A stretch of 64,000 bases of DNA from Euonymus europaeus (lineage: Eukaryota; Streptophyta; Magnoliopsida; Celastrales; Celastraceae): NCBI GenBank assembly GCA_963580455.1, contig OY756971.1, positions 16,577,001 through 16,641,000 of the forward strand. The letters run 5' to 3'. Shown in pieces: positions 32,388-43,264 of the stretch. The translations under genes were made by a program, and so were the position numbers. The first letter of the stretch is position 1, and every line of letters begins with the position of its first letter. The notes beneath the pieces were generated by a model that did no database searches, was not told the DNA's origin, and saw only the letters and a list, made by a program, of their open reading frames with translations.

Positions 32388-35323
32388 ATGGCGAAGGTGT
32401 CAAGCTAAAAAAGAAAGCGATTCAAGAAATCATCGAAAGCATCATCATCTTCCACAACCGTTCTAGAACCAAAGCACCGTCATTTACAGTACAAGTCCAA
32501 CCTTGTTGCTTTGAAATCAGTAGTGAAGAAATTAAAGTTCACAAAGCTACAAAAGAAATACATGAAGATGACACCCTTTTGGATAATGAAAATGATATAA
32601 CCGTCATCTTTGGTATTGTATCTGGAAATAGATTACTGAAGATTGGGAGATCAGAAAAACCTATGGGGAATAAGTTGGTGAGACGTTGTTTCAAACACCA
32701 GAGAAGGTTGAAGTCATCGAACATTAAGGCTACAATTGAGAAAGCTGTGAAAAGAGATAAAGACAAGGATGCGAAGGACATTGCCAGATTGATGATGTTA
32801 TATGCTTGCTTGACATTGTTTTTCTCGACAAGAGCATATCACCTGCCATGGTCTTTCATAAACTTGGTATATGATCTAAATTATGTGAAGAAATATAAAT
32901 GGTTGAAAGCAATAGTCGAAACGCTCATCGAGTCCATAGCGAAGAACATCTTGAAACTGATGAAAATAACAGGCTGTGTTGCTATGATTTCTGTAGGTTA
33001 CCTTTAACCTACTTCATTGTTGCACCTTTATTTACTATGTACACAACTAATAATTTCATTTGAATATGCATACAGTATTGGTTATGTGAGCACACAAACT
33101 TGTTCAATCCAGTGCTTTTGAGGACGTTGCCACGATTCCTGAAATGGGACATCAGAGGCTGGCAAAAGGATTTCAAAGAAACTCACATAGACACATTGAG
33201 AGGAAAAATGGTAATGTACAAACATGGAGCTCTTATAACACTATGTTGTCGACTATTTACACTGTAAATGTTGTTAATCACTCTATACGTATGACTTTTA
33301 ACATTTTAATGACATCCAATTATAGGCAAACAACGTAATTCAGGGCGAATTAGTCATGAGTAAAAAGGAAGAACTTGTACTTGAGATTGAGTAGTCTAAT
33401 TCTGATATGAAAACAGATGAGAGCGATGAAAGTGACGAGAGCGACGACGAAGATAGTGAAAGTACAAGCTCCTCAAAAAGTGAGCGGAATAAATCTAAAT
33501 CAGTAATTCTAGAGAACAAAGAGGTTGATGACACCAGAACATATGTCGATAACTGAATAATCTTGGATGAGGACTAATTGTACACCATACCTGTGACATC
33601 GCCCCAACAAATAGTGCTGCGCATGGTGAATGTGGTGACATGACAGTGCTTTGTAAGATGCCATCTTGAAATTACAAGAAATTGAGAAGGAAAGGAATAC
33701 AGCTAACAAGGAGCTTGAAATAATGCAAGTGGAGAATGTAGTGCAAAGAAAAGAAAAAAGAGAAGTTGCAAGGTGATTTGTTGGAGATGAGAGCAGCAAT
33801 GTCGATCAAGGACATTGAAATGCAAAAATTAATAGATGATAAAAATTGGGTGATGGCAGAACTTGAGAAACTAAAAGCACAAATCGGCAGCATTGTCGCT
33901 TTATTCGAGTCTCTGAAGTCAAAAATCCCAGCTGATCGTGCAGAGGTATCACCTCACAGTGAACATGGTACTGACGATGCAAAATTTTTTGATCCATTAC
34001 TGGATGCTGATGCAACACCCTTGCAAATCGTGGCTCCCATCACCGTCAATAGCACCACTTTTGAACGTCTAGAAAAGAAAAGAAAACAAGCTACAACATC
34101 AATGGTGAAGAGGATCAAAACAACGATAAGAGCTAGAAAAGAGGACACAGACTTTGAGTATGGATTCAGGAACTAGACAAATGAAACTGAAAAGGGAAAG
34201 GAGGTTGTGCAAGGTGAAGGTGACGTAACAAACGTTGTTAATGTAGATCAAATGGAAATGGCGGAAACTTCTTTAACGGTACTCCGAATCAACAAAAGAT
34301 GTGCAACATTCAAGTACATGACACCTTAAATAATGTCCAAACTTGAACACATTGTTGCACAAGGGAAAATGAGGTGTCTTTTACTCGTTAGAACATCTTT
34401 CATAAATACACTTCAATAATCTATTATCAAGCTGTAAAAGCCGTTAATTACAGTATATTATGCATGAAAAACAATAAACTTTTCAAAAATGCAGTGCTGT
34501 AGTTTGGCTTGGGGAGAATTTTCTACTTTACTCAGACTTGATAGGCCTGTACAATGGAGATATGGTTTCTAGCAATGTGAGTAGTTTGTAGAAACAACAA
34601 TTGTAAAAATTACATTTATTACATTTGAAAGTGTTAAACACTATGACTTCACTATAGCTTCTAAATGCATACTCGGAGTACTTGATGAAGAAGCAGTCCA
34701 GTGCAGCCGAGGATCCAAAGTTTTTGGAAGACCTTGTAGTATCGCTGATCATCACAAGCTCCTACATGTCATACCTGAGAATGAAAAAAGATAATCTATT
34801 GCAAAAATGTGTTGCAGACAAGCTTCTCAACTAGCTCCACGTGTACACCTATGTGATATTCCCATTGCATGTCGCTAGACACCATAACACAGCAAACCAC
34901 TGGACTCTACTTGTACTAGACATCATAAAAGGATCATAGAGCCATTACAATGCTCTACTTTATGGTCTCTGGTTAATACACTCTTGCCTTTGCTACTTCA
35001 ACACACTGGCATTGTTTGAAGATCCCAGCCCATTCCAATCAGCCGAGATTATTACCATAAGGGACACACCACAACAGGAAGTAGACTCGTAAGCATACTT
35101 TAATGAAATTGTGTCCAGTGGAATTATTGAGATGACATTCAACAAAGTTGGTTAATTGCAGGATTGACTATGGTGTCATTTGTATGTATATAATGGAGTG
35201 TCTCTTCAACAGCACGATGATCCTGACCAAGCTTAACAAAATTGACATCGTGGATCATAGGGCAAAGATTATTCACAACTTTCTTATAGATGAAAAACAC
35301 GGATGGTTTCTGAGCATTGATTG
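32388..35323 (+). pseudogene. DUF1985 plus Ulp1-like (C48) cysteine protease gene of the MULE
   Basis: It starts at an ATG at 32388 (MAKVSS, then a stop, then a Lys/Ser-rich run). The DUF1985-like region follows (DITVIFGIVSGNRLLKIG, KRDKDKDAKDIARLMMLYAC, YKWLKAIVETLIESIAKN). An intron is likely at 32993-33075; exon 2 continues YWLCEHTNLFNPVLLRTLPR and FLKWDIRGWQKDFKETHID, with a second intron from about 33212 to 33325. Next come an acidic linker (SDESDESDDEDSESTSSSK), a coiled coil at 33766-34176, and an Ulp1-like C-terminus: TANHWTLLVLDIIKGS holds the usual His and Asp. The expected DCG with the nucleophile reads IDYGVICMYIMECLF, so Cys is replaced by Tyr. In active relatives this domain would cleave SUMO-like proteins; stops and the lost Cys argue that this copy does not. 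Confidence 0.7.
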
Positions 35324-35325
35324 AT

Positions 35326-36855
35326 GAATTCAATGGAAAATTGGGTTATTAATTTTGGTTGTGTCTACTAGAATCTGGAACACATGTATTTTGTAAATAT
35401 TTTGCTAAAATCGTTATACCAACCTAGTTTGTTTAGTCTTTGTTTGGTATGTTTTGGGACTATGCCTCCTGGTTGACATGTTTGGTCTTAGGAAAATCAT
35501 TTTGGGTTTAATATATTGACATTTTACTTAGGTATTTTGGATTTGACATGTAAATAAATGTATTTATAATGTTTTTAACCCAATGCACAATGTAATACCT
35601 AAAATGGATATTGTAATAATCTAGTTATAGTAACTACAGACTTGAATGGACAATTGAGTTTTTAATTTTGATTGTGTCCATGTATATATTTCACTGAAAT
35701 TGGTATACCAGCCTAGTTTGTTTAGTCTTGTTTGGTATGTTTTGGAACTATGCCTTCAGGTTGACATGTTTGGTCTTAGGAAAACCATTTTGGGTTTAGG
35801 CTCCGTTTGTTTGACGGAAAACAAGTATCTCATAGAAAAGGAAAAACATATCATGTAAAAACAACTAATTTCTAGTGTTTGGACAAAAATTACTAATATT
35901 TTTCATTGTTTGTTTGTTTGGAATTAAAAATTTGAAATACAACACTTTTTATTATGTTGATCAATAAATGTGTGTGTATGTTTCGTGTGAATATACATGA
36001 ATTCATATTTATATATATATATATATAGAATATTGACAGTAATAAAAATTCTTTAGAACAAATCATTTTTTATTGTTAAATGTCTTTTATTGTATGTATA
36101 CATACATATGTATATGTATATATATAATACGTATATGTTTATATGTACGCGAAACACAATCTAAATTAACTTGGTTAAAGTATTACGGGTTAAAAATATA
36201 TGACTCAATATGTTCACATTCATGTTCATAGTTTTGGGGAAAACATCCCAAAGTTGAGAAGGGAAGTTGTTTTCCATTTTTAAAGTCTTAAAATTGAGTT
36301 GATGATATAACATTTTCAACTTACTATTTTTATTTTCTATCCCCAAACACTATAAAGTGAGGAAAATATTTTTCACAAATTGATTTTCCGTCAAACAAAC
36401 GGAGCATTAATATATTGACATTTTGTTTAGCTATTTTGGATTTGACATGTAAATATATGTATTTATAGTGTTTTTAACCCAATACACAATGTAATACCTA
36501 AAATAGATATTGTAATAATCTAGTTATAGTAACTACAGACTTGAATGGACAATTGGGTTTTTAATTTTGGTTGTGTCCATTAGAATCTGGAACACATGTA
36601 TTTTGTATATATTTTGCTGAAATTGGAATACCAACCTAGTTTGTTTAGTCTTTGTTTGATATGTTTTGGAACTATGCCTTCAGGTTGACATGTTTGGTCT
36701 TAGGAAAACCATTTTGGGTTTAATATATTGACATTTTGTTTAGGTAATTTGGATTTGGCATGTAAATAAATGTATTTATTGTGTTTATAACCCAATGCAC
36801 AATGTAATACCTAAAATGGATATTGTAATAATCTAGTTATGGTAACTACAGACTT
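35326..36855. repeat. tandem array of about 313-bp units, three copies
   Basis: Units at about 35326-35643, 35644-36542 (with a MITE inserted) and 36543-36855 share GTTTAGTCTTTGTTTG, GGTTGACATGTTTGGTCTTA and CCCAATGCACAATGTAATAC. Without the MITE the middle unit is about 288 bp and lacks one short segment. The array lies between the 3' ends of the two MULE genes. Confidence 0.9.
35799..36406. mobile_element. Tourist/PIF-Harbinger-like MITE with TTA duplication
   Basis: 608 bp with inverted ends: GGCTCCGTTTGTTTGACGGA on the left and the complement of TCCGTCAAACAAACGGAGCA on the right, about 23 bp with one terminal mismatch. TTA is duplicated (35796-35798, 36407-36409). The neighbouring repeat units carry the empty site GGGTTTAATATATTGAC. 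It is AT-rich and has no transposase ORF. A 3-bp TTA target fits PIF/Harbinger; the end sequence is also reminiscent of some hAT MITEs, but these make 8-bp duplications. Confidence 0.85.
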
Positions 36856-37009
36856 CCTCATGGAAAACCCAGTTTAAACAAAGTTCATCAAAATATAACT
36901 TCAATTACTATTAAAAAATAAAACCAATTAGGGCTATTACAATGAACAGGTCATTTTTAAAATAACAAAATACATAAACACTCATCACCAAGTCTAACAC
37001 ATCAAATGG

Positions 37010-39168
37010 CTACTCCCCTACCCCCGCTTTGACATTAACATCTTTATTGCCTTGAGCAGCTGCATTTGACCTGCTACCAATGCTTTTTCTTTTCCTCCTG
37101 AGCACCCTTTTTTTCATGAGAGTAGGAGGGGGACCCTTGCCTCTTTTGACAATCGGATCAATTGGATTATTGACACTTGTATTGACATTTGCATTTGTGG
37201 TTGATGTAATACTAACATAATAAGGCTCAACCCACTTCAACAAATTAGAATAATTGATTCCTTCTCAGCTGCCACATCAGCTAGACGGTGAAATGATTTG
37301 CACAATTCATCATATCTACGTTGTTCAATAGTTGTGTTCGAACAGACGCAATTCACCATAGCACGTGTATGACACCTTTTAATATCCTTCCTCCATCTTC
37401 ATAGAACAAAGTGCTTAGGTAAAATCAACACCTTCAAAGCGTGCTTGCACATAATTCCATGGAACTCAAAACTTAAACAAGAACAACTTATATCATGCCC
37501 ATCGTACCTTACAGTGAACATAACCTTCCTCTTGAAACCCTCACCATAGACAACATTCTCCATCACGACATACTCCGTCAGCAATGGATATTTATCAACA
37601 CCTATGATCCCACAATACATCATACCAAGCAATTCTTTTTAAAATTCAATGAACTTTCTAGCAGTGTATACATTTTGCATCTGCTTCTCCATCTCATAAA
37701 ATGTAGAGCAAGGAATTTGTTTATTTAAGGATTCGAAATCAGCCTCACACTTCTTCTCGACTTTCCTCCTTAAAGCATTGTCATATTGTTCTACAAATTG
37801 TTTCAAAAATCTCTTCGAATTCACATACCCATCAAAGAAAGCATTCATACTCTCACTTCGCCCCGTCATAGAAATACCGGCCCAAAACCATTTTTTCACA
37901 AAAATTGGAACCCACATCTGCCTCTGCGAGTGTAGTTGCTCCAGCCAAACATTTGACTGCAGATTATACATGTAAATGAGCAAGCTTCACAAAACTGTCA
38001 TGGAAAAAAGCAGTATGTGTTAATTACATTATATAACCCGACAATTGCATTATATGTAACCCCATTACACTATTAAACTTCTTAATTACATGTTAGACAC
38101 CTAGCAGAAAAAAAAAGATACTTACCCTCAAACTCATCGACACTTTGTGAATCATAAACAGCTTCAACCAACATTTTTGACAAATCATCGTACTGGTCAT
38201 GATAACGTAGTTTCTCTAACACCTTCTTCATTATGTGCCACAAACATAGTCTATGTTTCATCGTCGAAAATAAAATTTATATAGCATTCTTCATGGCCCG
38301 ATCCTGATAAGTAATAATACTTTTAGGTGGAACAACTCTCATACGTGCTAACCATGTTCTGAACAACCAAACGAATGCCTCTGTATCTTCACTTGAAATC
38401 AACCCACAACCGAGAAGTATGGAATGACCATGGTGGTTAACCCCGACAAATGGAGCGAATGGCATATCGTACTTATTAGTAAGATATGTTGTGTCAAACG
38501 TAACAACATCTCTGAATTCTTGATTCGCTTCCCTACTACGCGGATTGGCCCAAAATACATTTTTCAATCGTCCATCGCCATCCCAATCAATCATTGAGAA
38601 GAACCTAACATTGCTCGATCATCACCTTCCCTGAGGCGCATACATCTCGCCTTAGATATGAAATTCATAGTAACCTTTTCTAGGAATGCCAACTTTTCAT
38701 GACTGTCTGCCGAGATTACGATTAAATTGTGGCTCTTGCTCGGTCTAATGCTTGCAATGTTGTTGATCTCTAGTTGCCTCTTCACATATGGATTAATCTC
38801 CCTATTGCATCTAAAAAAATGCTTTGACTAGGACTTAATTCATGATTGTGATCCACATCAAACAAGGTAATCTCCCACTTCCCATTCACATTGAATCGCC
38901 CCGTCATCTTCTCCTTGCAATCATTCTTAGAATTAGCACGATGATTGATCGGGTTTCTTGAATGGCTTACATACTTGTCCAACCTCCCATAACTGAAAAT
39001 CAAGTACTTATACATCTCATTTTGATCCTTAGTACGTGACCTCCTTTTCACCGAGAAACCATTGGCAACCCCGTATTCCTTATAGAAGCTAAAAATTTCG
39101 TCCACTTAATCAAAACACATCCCAATCCTTGGTACCCCATATGCAGTGCCATCAACACAATCAACCAT
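37010..39168 (-). pseudogene. FAR1/FRS-type MULE transposase
   Basis: It starts at an ATG at 39168 (MVDCVDGTAYGVPRIGMCFD), just after a splice acceptor (TTTTTCCAG). An in-frame stop follows at once. Next are the FAR1 DNA-binding domain (EIFSFYKEYGVANGFSVKRR, WEITLFDVDHNHELSPSQ), then the MULE transposase core (DVVTFDTTYLTNKYDMPFAP, FVGVNHHGHSILLGCGLISS, AFVWLFRTWLARM), where the second catalytic block reads SIITYQDRAMKNA: the usual ITDQD has become ITYQD. A probable intron lies at 37995-38125 (GTAAGT...CAG). Then SESMNAFFDGYVNSKRFLKQ and an intact SWIM zinc finger (DISCSCLSFEFHGIMCKHAL). Frame changes near 38780 and 38590 and stops at about 38277 and 37390 disable it. Host FAR1-related genes are alike, but location inside the inverted repeats favours a transposase. 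Confidence 0.85.
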
Positions 39169-39239
39169 GACTTCCCTGGAAAAACAAAAATAATTGTTGC
39201 TAATTAGAACACCGAATATCTGTATAAATAAAATATATA

Positions 39240-40255
39240 TACTGATAGTGTAATTACTCGTATGGAAAACATAATTATTTAAACGAACAAAGATACATTG
39301 CAAACATCTACTTCCCTAAACCATTGGAAACCTATGCAAAAAAAAAACTAATTAAAACCGTAACCAAATGGAAAGCCAACCTCAAAAACCTAACAAGAAC
39401 CCATACCCAATCTGAAAACACTCAAAAAGTAATTAGAATCTCAAGCACAAAAGGGTAACTACTACGCTAAGCCAATAGAAACCCAAGCTGCCAAAGCTAA
39501 CTAAAACCCTGATCAAATGGAAGCTCATCCTCAAAAGTTCGTAATTACATATAATAAAAATGTAATTATAAATACTAAAAGTGTAATTACTTGTATGGAA
39601 AATGTAATTATTTAAACGAACAAAGATACAGTGCAAACATCTACTTCCATAAACCATTGGAAACCTATGCTAAAAAAAACTAACTAAAAACGTGACCAAA
39701 TGGAAAGCCAACCTCAAAAACCTAACAAGAACCCACACCCAATCTGAAAACAACCTCAAAAATGTAATTAGAACCCCAAGATGAAAAGGGTAACTACTAC
39801 GCTAAACCAATAGAAACCCAAGCTACCAAAGCTAACTAAAACCATAACCAAATTGAAACCCACTCTCAAAAGTTCATTTTTATATATACTAAAAATGTAA
39901 CTATACCTATTAAAAGTGTAATTACTCGTAACAAAACTGTAATTATTAAAACCCACAAAGATACATTGCCACCTTATTTCAACTGCTATGTTTTTATTAA
40001 CGATCAAAATGAAATCTTTGAATCACGATGAACACCTAATCCATAATTACATTGTGTAATCAGACCTGAAACCTCAAACACGTTCTCTTCCTAGATCAAA
40101 AAATAAAAAACAACTAATGTGAAAAACACCCAATAAAACCTAATTATAACCCAAGCTTAAAAAGGTTAACTACTACCGTAAACCAATGGGAACCCATTCT
40201 AACAAAGCTAACTAAAACCCTAACCAAATGGAAATCCAACCTCAAAAGGCTTATT
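39240..40255. repeat. tandem array, 333-bp period, three copies
   Basis: The marker AAACGAACAAAGATACATTG recurs at 39281, 39614 and (as AAACCCACAAAGATACATTG) 39947. Each unit also has AACCAATAGAAACCCAAGCT and GTAATTACTCGTA-like sequence. A partial fourth unit ends near 40255. Short minus-strand ORFs in each unit look alike because of the repeat and are not genes. Confidence 0.85.
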
Positions 40256-40538
40256 TGATAATATGCTTACCTTAAGCTCATCAAATATGGCGTTGATCCC
40301 CTCTTGTCTTCCACACGTTTAACTCCCAACAAAGCTAACACAACTAACCAAAACTTCCTCTATACTCTCTTACATTATTCTATTATTAAAAAAAATTCAA
40401 AATGGGAAACGTGCAAGAGAAGTCGCCAAAGTTGCACCATCATTGAGACGCACACAATTTGATTTGATAGCAAGAGGGAGGCGGGAAGAGATAACTGGGT
40501 TAACCAAACTCAATTTTGGTAATCCTAGGTGGAATGCT

Positions 40539-40582
40539 GACTAGATTATGTATGCTTATGTATAACAGCTTTATGTACGTTT
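40539..40582 (-). repeat. MULE right terminal inverted repeat
   Basis: Complement reads AAACGTACATAAAG, then TTATACATAAGCATACATAA. It pairs with 31301-31345. Confidence 0.65.
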
Positions 40583-40825
40583 GGAGTTTTCCTATAAATA
40601 TATACCCTATTGTTGGCCTAAAACGATGACTTGTTGCAAGTGTGTTAGAGATTATAGTTTTTTAAACTATAAAATCAAATGACAATATATCAATTACAAT
40701 CTCAATTAATCGAATGAAAGTACAAACTACCTTGAGACATTCACAATCCTAGGTTCCGCAACTCCACTAATGAGCATTTTGTTGAGATTGCAATAAACAA
40801 AAAGACATCTTGATGAAAAACATAT

Positions 40826-41030
40826 GGATGATAAATATAAGTGAAGATGCAGATTGCCCGAGTGTCCTCAGTTTTTTGTGTGATTTCTTGTTTGATTTTT
40901 TTTTGTCTTCCCTTTCTCATGTTCTACTAGTGCCTTATAAAATCATTCTTGCACAAAACCTAGCCCTATTCCTCCACAATCCATTATCTGAATGCTATTT
41001 TAGAAACATCTATCTCTACAATAAAAAATT
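40826..41030. repeat. dispersed repeat, copy A
   Basis: About 200 bp starting GGATGATAAATATAAGTGAA and including GCAGATTGCCCGAGTGT aligns with 52627-52830 in the same orientation. It probably is a fragment of a retroelement LTR; no ORF. Confidence 0.65.
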
Positions 41031-41069
41031 CGGTTGTATCTAGAATAGCAATCCATCATAGATAATAAT

Positions 41070-41204
41070 TCATGTTGAGACACGCCGACGATCTATAAGC
41101 ATATCAACAATGGACATACCATAGACATCTTTAGGCATAGCAGTGTTTAAATCCAAACAATCAACATAAACACGTAATATGCGACTTTTCTTAACCACCA
41201 GAAC
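41070..41204 (-). pseudogene. Gypsy RT fragment
   Basis: The minus strand reads VLVVKKSRILRVYVDCLDLN, then MPKDVYGMSIVDMLIDRR, which matches the RT block KIRVCVDFRDLNxATPKDxYPMPxADMLID of Gypsy elements. It is a relic of about 45 codons cut off by the Gypsy-3 terminus. Confidence 0.65.
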
Positions 41205-43238
41205 TGTCACGCCCCGTTTCGGGAGACGCGACTGGGTGCTCTCCGCGCACCCTTCATAGGTCACTAGTGTGAACATCCGGGATCAACCGGAAATCCGGCG
41301 GCATCTCCCCGTATATCGGAGAGTGCCCACCTACATCAGAAACGCAGCAAACACAACATCACACTAGCAACCTAGCAAACATAGGCCTCAGGCCTCAACC
41401 ACATGCAATCCTGACCCTAGGCCTCAGGCCATCCACTACCAGCATGCACAAACTGATGGCATCACATATAAATTCACACAGATTCATATATCATCAAATA
41501 TAACCATACATCAGCATCCACATCTACATGCAAGCACAACCGTGCCAAATAGTTATATTCTCACAACATAGATATACTACATACACCCATATGCATAGAG
41601 TATATCTCTAGCATCCAATCCTACCCAGGGCCATCCATGTCACATCCCGCTCACCGATCCGTACCACCGGTACCTGTACCAGTATCTCCTGTGGAAGGAA
41701 GAAAGTGAAGGAGTGAGCTAGAAGCTCATTAGGGTAAAGAAGTAAACATTGATATAGGCAGAACCAAAAGAAAGTAATGCATCAATATGTACCTACCACA
41801 TGAACGTATACTCAACATTTTCACATCAATATTTATCAGATTAACCCTTTCGGAGCACAACAACCACAATACCATTGCAACTCAATGTAATATTGCACGG
41901 GAGCAAGCTCACCATAGCCAACCACTCCTAGGATCATCCGGTTGCGTGAACCTATCACGCCCGCACCTCACAAGGCAAAGTCACTCTCGACCCTACCCTT
42001 GTGCGTTACCCCACATGGGGTTCACATGACTCGGTGGTAACAACCTTCACCTTGCCATCCTCCCATATGGCTTTCAAGTAACCTAAAGGTTCCCGAGTCC
42101 ATGCCTGAGTCCCCCATGCATCTCTAATGCATTATGACATGTCATGCACAATAGATAAGTATATATGAATATCTTATATATTTTACATAACTACCATGAT
42201 GCATGAACGGAAAATCACAACGTGTCTGTAAATGACGAAACACAAAATCGGGTCATGCAACATTCAACAACTAGCAACATTCACACAAAGCTCGTTTCCC
42301 CTTAGAAGCAATTAAGGCGGAAACACAAACAACGGCGACCAATGAAGAATAGAAACGCTATTTAGGCAACAATAAAGAAGGTTAAATAGAAAGGTTGGAA
42401 AATCCCCTACCTCGTTCCGAGCCAACACACAAATTCTCAAATTTAGGGTTTTAACCCTTGGTTCCCCCAACCTATCGATTCACATCAAATTGAACTCATA
42501 TATTTAATCCAAAAATTCCATATTATCATATCAATCACAATTTAATCAACAGAATTATAAACACTTACTTTCTCTCTCTAGAAATTCCTCTAAAAATCTT
42601 CAATATCAACCCAAGCTCAAATGAACTCCAAATCATGAACCAATCTACATAAACATCCAAAATCAACCTATAAACAACATATCTAAAGCATAGCACTCAA
42701 CTCTTCAAGAATCTAGCAAATCTAGAAAAACCTAGAATTTCCAAAAACTAAGAAAAACTTACCAAATCACCCAAATCAAGCTTGAATCTTCCTTGCCAAG
42801 CTTCAATGGTCACCAATCTACAATCCCCAAGCCAAACTCTTGCTAAAACCACCTTCTCTCTCTTCTTCTCTCTCTCTTTCTCTCTCTACTTGGGTGCTTC
42901 TCCAAGAAAATTTTTCAAAAATGTCTATCTTTCCTCAATAAAAACTGGTTTCCCGTCAACCGTCTGGACGCTTCACTGTTCCCCCACACTCTGCCTACAT
43001 GTATAGGCTTAACCGTCCGGACGCCTCAATAGAGTGTCCGGACGGTCTACTGTTCACAGGGTCCTTTTTTCCACTCTGCCTCCGTTCTAGCACAAACCGT
43101 CCGGACGGCTGTTTAGGGTGTCCGGACGGTTTGCGTTTTCCAGCAACCCAGTTTCCTCAAAATTATTATTCCAAGATTCCGTAATTACGGATCATCCGTA
43201 ATTTGACTCAACTTTAATTTTTGGGTCGGGGTTTCACA
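41205..43238 (-). repeat. Gypsy-3 3' LTR
   Basis: On the minus strand it starts TGTGAAACCCCGACCC and ends GGGCGTGACA. Its 5' part (42960-43135) is packed with the palindrome CCGTCCGGACGG and variants. Short ORFs inside it recur in the 5' LTR and are not genes. Confidence 0.9.
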
Positions 43239-43264
43239 TCCTCCCCCCTCAAAAAAATTTCGTC

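Larger units (their letters stand above)
31301..40582. mobile_element. Mutator-like element with FAR1-type transposase and Ulp1-like gene
   Basis: The two ends match as inverted repeats: left 31301-31345 and the complement of 40582-40539 share AAACRTACATAAAG, TTATACATAAG and TACATAATCTA in order. Inside are a DUF1985/Ulp1-like gene on + (32388-35323) and a FAR1-type MULE transposase on - (39168-37010), facing each other. Known plant MULEs that carry Ulp1-like genes (Kaonashi-type) have this content. The expected 9-bp target duplication is not evident, so exact termini may differ by a few bases. Both genes are disabled, so this copy could move only if supplied with transposase. Confidence 0.7.

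Noticed and set aside
39106..40007. Three similar short ORFs (MQCIFVRLNNY-type) as a gene family
   Set aside because: Similarity follows the 333-bp tandem repeat; frames differ in length and have no domain.
39240..40255. CRISPR-like array
   Set aside because: Regular repeats are 333 bp long without short spacers, and the genome is a plant.
31292..40591. 9-bp target duplication of the MULE
   Set aside because: The nonamers directly outside the inverted repeats (CCATGTTCT and GGAGTTTTC) do not match; borders may be slightly off or the sites have decayed.
41787..42029. ORF repeated almost identically at 48740-48982
   Set aside because: Both lie in the two LTRs of Gypsy-3, so the similarity reflects the LTR and not a gene family.
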